In this document: positions 1 to 8,728 of the stretch, piece by piece
Numbering within the stretch: position 1 is the stretch's first letter
How the letters are laid out: each line of letters starts with the position of its first letter
From: Moritella sp. JT01
GTDB lineage: Bacteria > Pseudomonadota > Gammaproteobacteria > Enterobacterales > Moritellaceae
Reading direction: 5' to 3'
Assembly: GCF_001574435.1 (NCBI RefSeq)
Contig: NZ_LOCN01000007.1
Coordinates: 535,186-599,185, forward strand
DNA: 64,000 nucleotides
Position numbers and translations under genes: made by a program
Notes under the pieces: model-generated
Seen by the model: only the letters and a program-made list of their open reading frames with translations
What the model was told of the DNA's origin: nothing
The model's database searches: none

Positions 1-1008
1 GATGAAAGATAGACATTTATCTTGTTTAACATTTACTAATTCGCACTCTCGTAACGATCCAAAAGCACTGCCTGAACTTATAATAAATTCTACTTTATCT
101 TTAATTTCAGGTAATAAAATAGACCAAACGGAAGGCACTATAATACACATAATATTATTGTAACTTTCACCGACATTAGTGAATTCAACATTAGATTGGT
201 AAAAAACAGGACTGTTTAATTTCAAAGGCAGTAAAAAAGACCAAATAAATCCATACAAATGAACAGGTGAAACATACGAGTTAATTAAATCTACCTTGGC
301 AAGGTCAAAACAATTATCAATAGATGCTAATTCAGTCAGCATACTACCAACTGATTTATAAATTATTTCAGCTTTACCCGTACTTCCAGAAGTCTCAAAG
401 GCGACAGTTCTATCAATACATTCTGTTGCGAACAAGTCATATAACGGATAATATTTAACGGGTTCTAACTGAGAGCTCGCACCATATGTTAACAGTGACC
501 ATGAACAGGTATTGCTTTCTCCATCTTGATTACTTAACAGGGGTTGATACCCTGATAATAATAAGACTGACATAGACAGCATCATCTCAATGGGATTTTT
601 ATCTACAACACGAACAGGTTGAGATTTATCAAAAGTACAACGTATGTTCTCTTTTGAAAAACGGGTAACCATAGACGAGAATTCCCGAAGTGTTATAGAC
701 TGCTCGTTGAAGTCATTAAAAAATGCATCATTGTTATTGGATATTTCATCCGAATCAGCATGTGAATTAATTCTGTTTACAATTGAATTTATAGAGTTTT
801 CTCCGATTACATCGTACACAAGATATACACCAAATAACCATTGGCAATCTGCATATACTTGTAACATATCAATTGAATCCAGATATAATGGAGAACCGAG
901 TAAATCGTCACTATCCTGTAATGTTGTTATTTCAGCCAACTCAATTTCAGTAGATAATGCGATTTGTTGTCTGACTTTCAAGCTAATCTCTTGCATATCC
1001 GAGATCAT
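1..1008 (-). CDS. Carrier protein-adenylation (AMP-ligase) fusion, C-terminus outside window
   Basis: Partial gene, still open at the left edge. Translating the minus strand from the ATG at 1008-1006 gives about 336 residues. Residues ~25-75 resemble an acyl/peptidyl carrier domain, with a DSI motif (LYLDSIDMLQVY) where the phosphopantetheine serine sits. Further on is an adenylate-forming core A3 motif, ETSGSTGKAE, preceded by a divergent segment. The family activates a carboxylic acid as acyl-AMP and loads it on a thiol. The likely substrate here is the cinnamate or coumarate made by the upstream ammonia-lyase. That is inference. The start overlaps the stop of the MaoC-like gene (ATGA), which indicates translational coupling in the same operon. 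The fused N-terminal carrier domain is not typical of plain coumarate-CoA ligases. Confidence 0.7.
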   Translation of the reverse strand, partial: MISDMQEISLKVRQQIALSTEIELAEITTLQDSDDLLGSPLYLDSIDMLQVYADCQWLFGVYLVYDVIGENSINSIVNRINSHADSDEISNNNDAFFNDFNEQSITLREFSSMVTRFSKENIRCTFDKSQPVRVVDKNPIEMMLSMSVLLLSGYQPLLSNQDGESNTCSWSLLTYGASSQLEPVKYYPLYDLFATECIDRTVAFETSGSTGKAEIIYKSVGSMLTELASIDNCFDLAKVDLINSYVSPVHLYGFIWSFLLPLKLNSPVFYQSNVEFTNVGESYNNIMCIIVPSVWSILLPEIKDKVEFIISSGSAFGSLRECELVNVKQDKCLSFI

Positions 1009-1478
1009 ATTTCCAATTCCAAGATCATATTTTCGACCATTTTTTTAAATCTAGGTTTAGGGGGTAAAACATAAACAATCCCTGAACAAACGAGTTCCCC
1101 ACCTTGATTTATTATTTTAAATAACAATTTGACCTTTCTTTCAGGTAACTTCTCTACCATCGTGACTTTGACGAAAATAGTATCATCAATATAAATAGGT
1201 TGGTGCAGCTCAATAGATAGCTTTGATACTATAGAACCTACACCAGGAAGCTTCATTCCAATCACTTTAGCTATCATCGCAGGAGCTAATCCAGCATGTG
1301 CTATTCGACTCTTCAATCCGATTTTCTGAGCAAAAACACGGTCAACATGTAGAGGATTAAAATCACCTGTAATACCAGCAAAGTTATAAACATCAGACTC
1401 AGATATAGTTTTACTATGAGTTGCAAATTCACCAACTTTTAGTTCACGGTAAGTTTTCCCTGGTGTATAAAGATTCAT
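1005..1478 (-). CDS. MaoC-like (R)-specific enoyl-thioester hydratase/dehydratase
   Basis: About 157 residues, a single hotdog fold of the PhaJ/MaoC type. The hydratase-2 signature is visible in ITGDFNPLHVD, which supplies the conserved Asp and His, followed by the usual AHAGL segment. The family adds or removes water on 2-enoyl-CoA or 2-enoyl-ACP. With an ammonia-lyase, a free carrier protein and a ligase in the same operon, it probably acts on an aryl-acryloyl or polyene thioester; that is inference. I prefer the ATG at 1478 (MNLYTPGK). An in-frame TTG 15 bp upstream is the alternative. It begins 17 bp after the carrier gene ends, and its stop overlaps the next start. Confidence 0.8.
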   Translation of the reverse strand: MNLYTPGKTYRELKVGEFATHSKTISESDVYNFAGITGDFNPLHVDRVFAQKIGLKSRIAHAGLAPAMIAKVIGMKLPGVGSIVSKLSIELHQPIYIDDTIFVKVTMVEKLPERKVKLLFKIINQGGELVCSGIVYVLPPKPRFKKMVENMILELEI

Positions 1479-1495
1479 ATTTATTATATCCAAAG

Positions 1496-1765
1496 TTAAC
1501 TTGAGGCGCTTTCTTCTGCGATGAATTGAGCTAGTTGTAAAATTGATGTCATTTTTTTTTGAATAATTTCATTAGAATAATTTTTAAATTTAATACAATA
1601 TTTTTTCTCTATAGATGCTACAAGGTCAAGTATTTCAATGCTATCTAATGCTAATCCAGAACCAACTAACTGATCGTTATCATCGATCTCAGCAATAGAA
1701 TCTACAATTTCAAGTTCATCAATAAGAATGTTTTGTTTAAGAAATAGTAATATCTCATCTAACAT
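1496..1765 (-). CDS. Acyl carrier protein
   Basis: 89 residues, the usual length of a discrete ACP. The phosphopantetheine attachment motif reads GLALDSIEILDLV with Ser near position 42, and the flanking helices are acidic. It would carry acyl intermediates as thioesters after activation by a phosphopantetheinyl transferase, which is not in the window. It lies between the ammonia-lyase (51 bp upstream) and the MaoC-like gene. This suggests it holds the aryl starter or the growing chain of the pathway rather than serving primary fatty-acid synthesis. Confidence 0.85.
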   Translation of the reverse strand: MLDEILLFLKQNILIDELEIVDSIAEIDDNDQLVGSGLALDSIEILDLVASIEKKYCIKFKNYSNEIIQKKMTSILQLAQFIAEESASS

Positions 1766-1816
1766 ATTTACATTTACCTTCTGTTCATATTTTATTTTAA
1801 AATTAGCTATTTATCT

Positions 1817-3430
1817 TCATTCGTTAAATAGGAATTTCACCATTTCATCGATTTCTTTATCTAAAGCTCGATCTTGAATTACTGGTTGAAAAGTACTTGC
1901 TATAGAATCAAAAAACTCACGTGATTTAGGGTTAAGTTTATCAACCGATTTATCTTTATCTAATACATAAAAAGCTTGACGAATTGCCATTGATTGAATT
2001 GCTATAACAGGCTTGACTAATGATATGATACGAGAAAGATCCCTCGCTGCAATTGTTCCCATACTAACAATATCTTGATTAAGCGCCTCTGTAGTACGAG
2101 AAAAAATAGACATAGGAATTGACTGTTTGAGGGCTTCAGCAACCAAAGACGATGAGGTTATTTGCATCGCTTTAAAACCATGGTTTATCCAAGATTTAGT
2201 TCCTAAATCTTCCTTAGCAACTAAGTTATTAGAAATACCTCCATTAAGTCTTTCATCGACTAAAATCCCTAATTCACGTTCTAAAAGAGCTCCCATATTA
2301 GCGACTAAAGGCTTCAAAGAATCACAGACAGCTGCGACGTGACCACCATAAAAATGACCAGCATTAAGTATTAAATCTTGCTCATGATCTATCAGGGGAT
2401 TGTCATTAACCGAATTTATTTCAATTGTTAATATATTTTTTGCCCAAGTTAAAGTGTCCACTAATGGCCCTAAGACCTGCGGAGCACAACGGATAGAATA
2501 ACTATCCTGCAATCTAAATTTATCTTGCATACCATGATCAATAACTTGATCAGTTTTTGATTTTCTACCCAAACGTTGCTCTGGATTTGCAAGACGCTGA
2601 TAAATAGTATCAGCACAATATTTTTGACCTGCGTGCGGTTTAAGGTTATGTACCTGAGGGTGAAAAGGAGATGCTCTCCCGTCAATTAACTCAACAAAAA
2701 GCGCTACAAGCTTGCAAGAAATATCAATAGCATGTTCAATTTCATTACAGGCATTAACAGCAATGGCACTCATAACTGAAGTACCATTCATAATAGCCAG
2801 ACCTTCCTTGGGTTTTAACTGATATGGTTTGATGTTTAATAATGAAAAAACTTCATCTGTTCGAGTAATTTTACCTTGATAATAAACATGTCTCATGCCA
2901 CAAAGTGCAGCACCGACATAAGAAAGAGGAGTTAAATCACCACTAGCTCCAACAGAACCCATCTCAGGAATAGCAGGGTATATTCGATGCTCTAACAATA
3001 ATTCCATTTGCTTTAATAAATCCCAGCTAACACCAGAAAAGCCCCTAGCATTACAATTAAGCCTAATTAACAAGGTCGCAGCACAATCTTTTTCTGACAG
3101 AAATTTGCCTACACCACAACCATGATAAGCAAGAAGATTATGCTGCAGTTCCGTCGATAGATCCGGTGAGATTCGATTACTAGCTGAATTTCCAAATCCA
3201 GTAGTGACACCGTAAATATCTTCACGTAGTTCAATTTTGTTATCTAGATAATTTCTATTTTCATTTATGACAGAACGGTGCACATCATCCTTTAAATGGA
3301 CACAAAGATGCTTTTCATCTGTGAATTTTTTAATATCGGCAATGGTAAGTTTATTAAGTAAACTGATTTTAATGCCATTGTCTGACGTCGAATTTTGACA
3401 ACTACGTTCCAATACATTAGTACTGTTCAT
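1817..3430 (-). CDS. Aromatic amino acid ammonia-lyase (HAL/PAL/TAL family)
   Basis: 537 residues, a full-length MIO-dependent lyase. The self-cyclising Ala-Ser-Gly triad is at residues 162-164 (GSVGASGDLTPLSY). The catalytic Tyr loop YGVTTGFG is near residue 73, and NDNP occurs in the second half. The family removes ammonia from His, Phe or Tyr to give the trans-acrylic acid. The selectivity pair reads Tyr-His (LLAYHGCGVG, 102-103), unlike the Ser-His of classical histidase. With ACP, hydratase and ligase genes downstream and no hut genes, an aromatic substrate feeding a secondary metabolite such as an aryl polyene is more likely than histidine catabolism. It is the first visible gene of the operon. 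The SD before the ATG is weak. Confidence 0.85.
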   Translation of the reverse strand: MNSTNVLERSCQNSTSDNGIKISLLNKLTIADIKKFTDEKHLCVHLKDDVHRSVINENRNYLDNKIELREDIYGVTTGFGNSASNRISPDLSTELQHNLLAYHGCGVGKFLSEKDCAATLLIRLNCNARGFSGVSWDLLKQMELLLEHRIYPAIPEMGSVGASGDLTPLSYVGAALCGMRHVYYQGKITRTDEVFSLLNIKPYQLKPKEGLAIMNGTSVMSAIAVNACNEIEHAIDISCKLVALFVELIDGRASPFHPQVHNLKPHAGQKYCADTIYQRLANPEQRLGRKSKTDQVIDHGMQDKFRLQDSYSIRCAPQVLGPLVDTLTWAKNILTIEINSVNDNPLIDHEQDLILNAGHFYGGHVAAVCDSLKPLVANMGALLERELGILVDERLNGGISNNLVAKEDLGTKSWINHGFKAMQITSSSLVAEALKQSIPMSIFSRTTEALNQDIVSMGTIAARDLSRIISLVKPVIAIQSMAIRQAFYVLDKDKSVDKLNPKSREFFDSIASTFQPVIQDRALDKEIDEMVKFLFNE

Positions 3431-3972
3431 TTCGATTACATCCGGTTTAAGTTTAAATTATATTCCAAATATTTTAATTAAATTTCTAATAAAAATACTT
3501 GCAAGTTAAAAAGTGTATACAAAAATGCATTTACACAACAAATAAACCACAAATATGAAAACATCCATACAGAGGTATTTCCAAACGACGTTAACACTTA
3601 ACCTAATGATGAATAACAAAATTTAATACTTCGAATTATGTAAAACAATAAATTAGGATCAAGATCACAAAAATAATAAAAAAATCAGACCCGGATCACC
3701 AATAGTGATTATCTCTACAAAACTAAAATATAAAGCTCACTTATAGATATTTACAGAGACTTACACTGGTTTTCACTAATTTAAACAATACTCTAAAGTC
3801 GTGGATAATAATAAATATTAGCCACCGATTTTTAACCCCATATTGTAAGAGCTAGTCATGCTAAATAATAATTTTGGTAATCGACACAAATTCATACTCC
3901 CACCTTGCTACAGCAGGTAATAATTATGAATAACGAAAATGAGTTATCGAAGACTGGGATATTTTAAAAGAA
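3431..3972. other. AT-rich intergenic region upstream of the ammonia-lyase operon
   Basis: About 540 bp with no convincing reading frame. It should hold the minus-strand promoter of the lyase operon, but I could not pick a reliable -10/-35 pair in such AT-rich DNA. The right end abuts the target duplication of an IS4-family element. Confidence 0.5.
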
Positions 3973-3984
3973 GCCACTATGTTC
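3973..3984. repeat. Left target-site duplication of IS4-family element
   Basis: The 12-mer GCCACTATGTTC lies directly outside the left inverted repeat. An identical 12-mer lies at 5311-5322 outside the right repeat. The IS4 group is known for duplications of about 11-13 bp. Confidence 0.85.
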
Positions 3985-5310
3985 TAATGCCGATCAGTTA
4001 AGAGAAATATGATCGGTTGACTGATCCTTCTCAGCTGTCAATGGAAGCCTAATCAGGTCGAAACGTTATCTGATTTATTGCCTATTGAGCTCATAAATGA
4101 AGCTTATTCACTGACTGATACAGTCACCTTACGTAAATTAACCCTTGAATCGATGGTTTGGTTACTTGTCGGGATGACTCTCTATAATGATAAATCGATG
4201 GCAGATATCGTTAATCAACTTGATATTGTAGACCGAACAGGCAGGCATTTGTAGCGCCAAGCGCGTTAACCCAGCGACGAAAAAACCTCGGGGAAAACGC
4301 GATGAAAGCAGTCTTTCAGCACATGAGCAGTCAATGGGTTAAAGATGCTAAGTTACCAGAATGGAATGGTCTCAGTTTATTAAGCGTTAACGGTGTAGTT
4401 TGTCGCACGCCAGATTCACCAGAGAATAAGGCCACATTTTATCGTGCACCAAATACCCACAAATTAGAATGGTATGCCAAATGGAATTGAGCAGTCATCT
4501 CATCATTAATAGTGCGTTTGATAACTACAACGTGAATGAGATGAAACTAGCCGAGCAGCTCATAGACACTACGCCTGATAGGCGCATCACATTATTCGAC
4601 AAAGGCTTTTACTCACTGGGATTATTACATAAATGACAAGAGACAAAAACTGAACGTCACTGGCTGATACCCGTCAAAAACAACTTACAATATGAGGTTA
4701 TTCGCTCACTAGGGCGTAATGATAAACTTCTCAAACTGATGAGTAATCCAAGAGCAAGAAAGCTGTGGCCAGAATTGCCCGCTGAAATAACAGTAAGATT
4801 AATCACCAGAAAATTAATGGTAAAAATTATGAGGTCATCACTTCGATGATAGCCCCGATGCGTTATCCGGCTGCTGATATAGGCAGCTTTTATGGTCACC
4901 GCTGGGAAATTGAGCTGGGTTACCGTGAACAAAAACAATATATGTAGGTAGCAGATTGACACTACGCAGTAGGCTACCAGAATTGGTTAAACAAGAGTTG
5001 TGGATAATATTATTATCTTACAATATGATCCGTTATCAAATGGTGCAAATGTGTCACTCACGGGTAAGGAAATTATTTACCTTATCAGCTAAGTTTTAAT
5101 GGTTCATTAGCGCATATAATACGACTATTAGTTGGTTTACCTTATTCAACGCCAGGTGCAATTCCGCGCCAATTAAAAAGTTTTTATGCCATAGTAGAAA
5201 GTTTAATATTAACCCCCAGAAGAGAACTGACATTTCCTCTAATGGTGAAACCAAGACCTCAACGATATGCCAGAAATAAAAATGCCGTACACCTTAAGTG
5301 AGCGGCATTA
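3985..5310 (+). mobile_element. Decayed IS4-family insertion sequence (IS4/InsG type)
   Basis: A 1326-bp element. The terminal inverted repeats are TAATGCCGATCAGTTAAG at 3985-4002 and, read on the minus strand, TAATGCCGCTCACTTAAG at 5310-5293 (16 of 18 match). A perfect 12-bp direct repeat flanks it. The interior encodes a broken InsG-like transposase. Intact ends and target duplication with a ruined transposase suggest an old, immobile single insertion that has not recombined since. Confidence 0.9.
4040..5301 (+). pseudogene. IS4-family transposase, multiply disrupted
   Basis: Conceptual translation in shifting frames recovers InsG-like blocks in the correct order. These are LPIELINEAYSLTDTVTLRK with a VWLLVGMTLY segment near 4080-4180, [20 protein letters not shown] near 4370-4430, DKGFYSLG near 4600, HRWEIELGYRE near 4900, and a basic C-terminus ending in HLK at 5301. 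Frameshifts and stops separate them; for example a stop follows the DIVDRTGRHL block at about 4252. Family knowledge says these blocks contain the DDE residues. No functional product is expected. Confidence 0.85.
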
Positions 5311-5322
5311 GCCACTATGTTC
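5311..5322. repeat. Right target-site duplication of IS4-family element
   Basis: Exact copy of the 12-mer at 3973-3984, immediately outside the right inverted repeat. Confidence 0.85.
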
Positions 5323-5482
5323 TTTCTTTAATGGTGTAATAGCTAATATTATTGGGAGCCATTACTATACTATCAGCACGGTTAACCCAGCTCAGCATGT
5401 TAAGCAATTCGTATCAAATCATTACGCTATGTGCGAGGTCGAATTAAGTTATAACCTATACGATGAACTACTAGTAAGATGA
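5318..5482 (+). other. Open frame with no start, possible gene-end remnant
   Basis: An uninterrupted 54-codon frame beginning in the right target duplication. It contains ANIIGSHYYTISTVNP and a tail ending LYDELLVR before TGA. No family was recognised. It could be the end of the gene the IS4 element landed in, although the frame upstream of the left duplication hits a stop at once. It may be chance. Confidence 0.15.
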
Positions 5483-5529
5483 TAAATCGATTCATCGTTT
5501 GGAAACACTTAAAAATCATTCATTATTTA

Positions 5530-6080
5530 CGCATCATACTGTTGAGTAACTCAATAGCATTCGTTGTGTCAATCACCTTTCTGATATCCTTAGGATCTCT
5601 TAAAAATGTGTAAAACTCTCCCTGTTAGTAAGTAGTGGTCAACTAATTTTGATATTTTAGGGTATTCATTATCCCAGAGTTCTTAACATACATCTCGTAC
5701 CATTCACGCTATACCTTCACCATTAAAGTTAATAGGAATACGAGAAATACAGTTTTGTTAATTACGCGATTCCCTTGCCGTATTTTATCGACAATTCAAT
5801 CTCAATAAAAAACATGATAGATTCTCTTCAATCATTTTATTAGTTACTTTCGAAATGAGCGTTTACGAAATATCAGAATTATACATTTATTTAAATTAGT
5901 CAACGACATCAATATTGAGTACATCCGCCTGACAAATAATAACTTTACCGCCAGTTAAAGTTAACTAGTTTAATTTTATTGACTAGCTTATAATCAGAAT
6001 TACCTTCACGAACTCTTGGTATATCAAGTTTAAATTGACCACCTTCAGCTTTTCGCTGTCTTGGAGAAATTACCATTCCG
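5530..6080 (-). pseudogene. IS256-family transposase relic
   Basis: The minus-strand translation shows two blocks typical of IS256-family transposases. Near 6075-6000 is RKAEGGQFKLDIPRVREGN, matching the region after the N-terminal helices. Near 5690-5535 are WDNEYPKISKLVDHYL and then FLRDPKDIRKVIDTTNAIEL, the conserved C-terminal TTNAIE box. The sequence between is too decayed or deleted to follow, and stops and frameshifts abound. No terminal repeats were found. It is a fragment of what should be a roughly 1.2-kb gene. Confidence 0.75.
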
Positions 6081-6239
6081 GTCATTTGTCGAGGTGTCTT
6101 TATTTAGGGGGTCACTCAGTATGAATCGCAGCTTCAAGTTTTTGCTTAATATGATTAAGTTAATAACAGGCAATTATACGGGTTTTATACCTGGCATCAG
6201 GTGTTTTAAACTCCTAAAAATTGTAAATTTATTTTAGGT

Positions 6240-7036
6240 TAGTCAATCAACAATGATTAGCTATAACGCTCATCTTTTGTTAATTTCAGTTTATGATCTG
6301 CAGGGGTGCCTGAAATAATGAAGTCTTTTAGATCACTTCAGTCTTGACCTATACCCTCTTCAATACTTTCAATAATCCCTTCAATTAAACCAGTGCTGAT
6401 GCAGAACTAATTGAGGCAGCGGTAAATTCAAATAATTTTTGACTGTCTCTATCCTGATGATTATGCTACCCAAGAAGAGTGAATATCGCCAGATAATAAG
6501 ATGGTGTTATTATCTTCATTTTTATACACGTTTTCTTGTAAATATTTACGTGCGAGAGGTAAACCATCCCACTGATCAATCGAGATTAATATTTTATCGT
6601 CTCCCATCACTGCTGGTAAAACAGTCTCCATTAATCGCGCTTGCTCTATTCTCGTCCGCGTAATGCCATTTGGATATTTACTGTCAGATGAATACGGGTT
6701 TTTATCATATTTTTCTTCAAAACGATCCACATATTTTGTACTTAAGTCTACAACCATTGCCGCATTAGAGACGAAGTTCGCAACAAAACGCCATGTGGCT
6801 TGAGTTTCATCTAGCTCTGCTTGACCCAATCAAGCTGATCATCACCCCAAGCACTCTGCCACTACTGTACAATCATTTCACCATTTTATCAGTAAAACCA
6901 GCGTCCCTCCATGCCTTTCGATTGTTGGTAATTCAACACAGTATACTTTGTTAAATAGAATAGTCTTATAGAGCCCTGCACGTAATAGACTATAAAGTTC
7001 ATACCATTACGTTACTAGGGATGTTTTATATCAGGC
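6240..7036 (-). pseudogene. phoD: Alkaline phosphatase D (PhoD)-like gene, truncated and frameshifted
   Basis: The minus-strand translation gives, in order, WQSAWGDDQLDWVKQ (~6870-6830), a frameshift, then ETQATWRFVANFVSNA, then ISIDQWDGLPLARKYL and the metallophosphatase motif LLSGDIHSSWVA near 6480. After another shift come KLFEFTAASISSASAL and later FIISGTPADHKLKL near 6310. These match the central and C-terminal parts of the PhoD family, secreted Fe/Ca phosphodiesterases. The N-terminal half, including the signal peptide, is absent. An IS30-family element begins exactly where the recognisable gene stops (7036/7037), so it may have inserted into phoD. No phoD sequence was found beyond its far end. 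Confidence 0.75.
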
Positions 7037-7060
7037 AGATTCAGCTGTGAAGTGCATAAC
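7037..7060. repeat. Left terminal inverted repeat of IS30-family element
   Basis: Matches the reverse complement of 8108-8131 in the outer AGATTCA block and the inner AAGTGCATAAC block. The spacer between them differs. Confidence 0.8.
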
Positions 7061-7062
7061 CA

Positions 7063-8038
7063 CTAAGCAGCAATTGCCACCATGTGTTCAGCCATTAACT
7101 TGGCTGGCGTTTTGTAATTTAGCTTCTTTCTTGGCCTATCATTGAGCTTTACTATTACATCTTGCACTTCTGATTGCGATACTTTTTTGAAGTCTGTAGA
7201 TTTCGGCCAATATTGTCGCAATAAGCCATTCGTGTTTTCATTCAATCCTCGTTGCCATGAACAGTAAGGATCTGCAAAATATACATCGCACTTCAAACTA
7301 TCAGTCATCTTTTCGTGGTAGGCAAACTCTTTACCATTATCCGCAGTGATCGTTAGTACGCCACCTTTAAACGGTTTCAGCAAAGCAATGGTTGCTACTG
7401 CTACTGTTACTGTTTTTGCTGATTTATCATCTACGCGTCGACACGGTAAAGCTGGTTTTCCGCTCGACAATAGTCAGCAGCGCTCCACTGTGTCCCTTGC
7501 CTATGATTAGATCAATTTCCCAGTCACCGATTCTACTTTTATCATCAACAACTTGAGGTCGTTCATCAATACTTATACGGTTCTTAATATAGCCTCTACC
7601 TGCTTGTTTATCCTTACTGCGTGATTGATACACTTTTCCTTTCCTACGTAAAAACTTAAATAGTTGACCACCACATTGTTTGTCAACCCAAATGTGTTGA
7701 TAGATGGTTTCATAGCTAATATAGATGCTTTGGTCTTCTCTAAGCCATCCCGATATCTGCTCTGGACTCCATCGTTCTTTAATCTTTGAATCAATTAACT
7801 CAATGATATCAGCTGTCATTTTAATGGCTTTACAAGCGATTAATCGACGCTTGTCTGCTGAATGTTGAGCTTGCTTAATACGGTATCCGCGCTTGCCTGT
7901 ATTGCGGGAAAACTCTCTGCTAATGGTTGATTGGCTAACATTTAGCTGCGTTGCTATTTTATTTTGACTCATACCTATTTTCTTTAAAGCATAAATCTGG
8001 CATCGTTGTTCATAAGTCAGCTGTTTATATGTTTTCAT
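7063..8038 (-). pseudogene. IS30-family transposase split by a frameshift
   Basis: The N-terminal part runs from 8038 (MKTYKQLTYEQRCQIYALKK) with the helix-turn-helix of the IS30 family, then the RWSPEQISGWLR block and the start of the catalytic domain, GDWEIDLIIGKGHSG (first Asp). This frame stops near 7427. The rest (TADNGKEF with the second Asp, then WQRGLNENTNGLLRQYWPK with the Glu) continues in another frame down to 7063. A single indel near 7435-7470, inside an ERKTSF-VDDKSAK stretch, explains the split. IS30 transposases are normally one frame, so this looks like inactivation. Catalytic residues are otherwise intact, so the element decayed more recently than its IS4 and IS256 neighbours. 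ATG 8038 fits the family start; an upstream ATG exists at 8074. Confidence 0.85.
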
Positions 8039-8107
8039 TCTTGCATCTCTTGCCGGAGAAAAAGCGATGAGCATACATTCAGCTGACCGTTTTCTCTACC
8101 TGTTCAA

Positions 8108-8131
8108 GTTATGCACTTATTATTTGAATCT
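8108..8131. repeat. Right terminal inverted repeat of IS30-family element
   Basis: Partner of 7037-7060; marks the outer end beyond the transposase N-terminus. Confidence 0.8.
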
Positions 8132-8351
8132 AAGTCATATAAATGACAAATTTTTGTGATTTAGATTAATTAGCTAACTATTTGAAGGTGTTTATAAATT
8201 AATATTTAAACAGCGTATTTATGTTAAAAAATATAGTATCGGTAGTTACATATTATTTATCGAAGATAAGCGTAAATCAAGATAATGAGTGCTGAAGAAT
8301 TCAAGAAGAAATACGATAAGTAATTTTGGACTTTTAGGGAGTGCTAAAACC

Positions 8352-8383
8352 AAAAAAGCCTGCTTATATAAGCAGGCTTTTTA
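8352..8383 (-). terminator. Rho-independent terminator after tRNA-His
   Basis: Stem AAAGCCTGCTT / AAGCAGGCTTT with a short AT loop and T/A runs on both sides. It lies just beyond the 3' CCA of the tRNA and could act in both directions. Confidence 0.85.
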
Positions 8384-8386
8384 ATA

Positions 8387-8463
8387 TGGGGCGACTGAAG
8401 GGATTTGAACCCTCGACAACCGGAATCACAATCCGGGGCTCTACCAACTGAGCTACAACCGCC
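8387..8463 (-). tRNA. tRNA-His (GUG)
   Basis: The reverse complement folds into a cloverleaf. The acceptor is GCGGTTG paired with CAGTCGC, the anticodon loop TTGTGAT carries GTG, the T loop is TTCAAAT, and CCA is encoded at 8389-8387. The extra 5' G (G-1) that defines histidine tRNAs is encoded at 8463 opposite C73. It sits at the border between the IS-rich accessory stretch and the conserved iron-uptake genes, so it could have served as an integration site. No attachment-site repeat was found. Confidence 0.95.
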
Positions 8464-8568
8464 ATTAACTTTCGACTTATCTCGCTAAACAACGTTAGCA
8501 AGACCGTCTGTTATTTCGATGGAAAGTATGCAACAGTTAGTTTAAACATACAAGCCTGCTCATTTCGC

Positions 8569-8724
8569 ATGAACACTTTGCATGCCCTTCGATTTAAATT
8601 TGAACAAAACCCGTCTACTTTATTAGGTAATAAACACGTATCTCCTTCTGTCGCCGATAAAATAGTATCAGCGTTAAAAAAAGTAGAGCATATATTAAAA
8701 GCACATGAGAAGAAATTTGGGTGA
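8569..8724 (+). CDS. Small hypothetical ORF or gene remnant
   Basis: 51 codons from an ATG without a visible SD. The same frame is open back to about 8452, inside the tRNA gene, so it may instead be the 3' end of a lost gene. The product is basic and probably helical (SPSVADKIVSALKKVEHILK). No family was recognised. It ends 5 bp before the convergent exbD end. Confidence 0.25.
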   Translation: MNTLHALRFKFEQNPSTLLGNKHVSPSVADKIVSALKKVEHILKAHEKKFG

Positions 8725-8728
8725 CCCC

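Larger units (their letters stand above)
7037..8131 (-). mobile_element. IS30-family insertion sequence
   Basis: About 1095 bp, normal for IS30-type elements. The imperfect inverted ends are AGATTCA-spacer-AAGTGCATAAC at 7037-7060 and its reverse complement at 8108-8131. The transposase fills the element on the minus strand but is frameshifted. The left edge touches a phoD pseudogene. I did not resolve a short target duplication. Confidence 0.85.

Noticed and set aside
644-1048. 134-codon plus-strand frame opposite the carrier-ligase gene
   Set aside because: Antisense to a gene with clear carrier and adenylation motifs; no SD or recognisable domain.
4657-4962. 101-codon minus-strand frame inside the IS4-type element
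   Set aside because: It is opposite decayed transposase sequence whose plus-strand motifs are recognisable.
7427-7470. Programmed ribosomal frameshift in the IS30-type transposase
   Set aside because: IS30 transposases are normally a single frame, and no clear slippery site with a following structure is seen; an indel is simpler.
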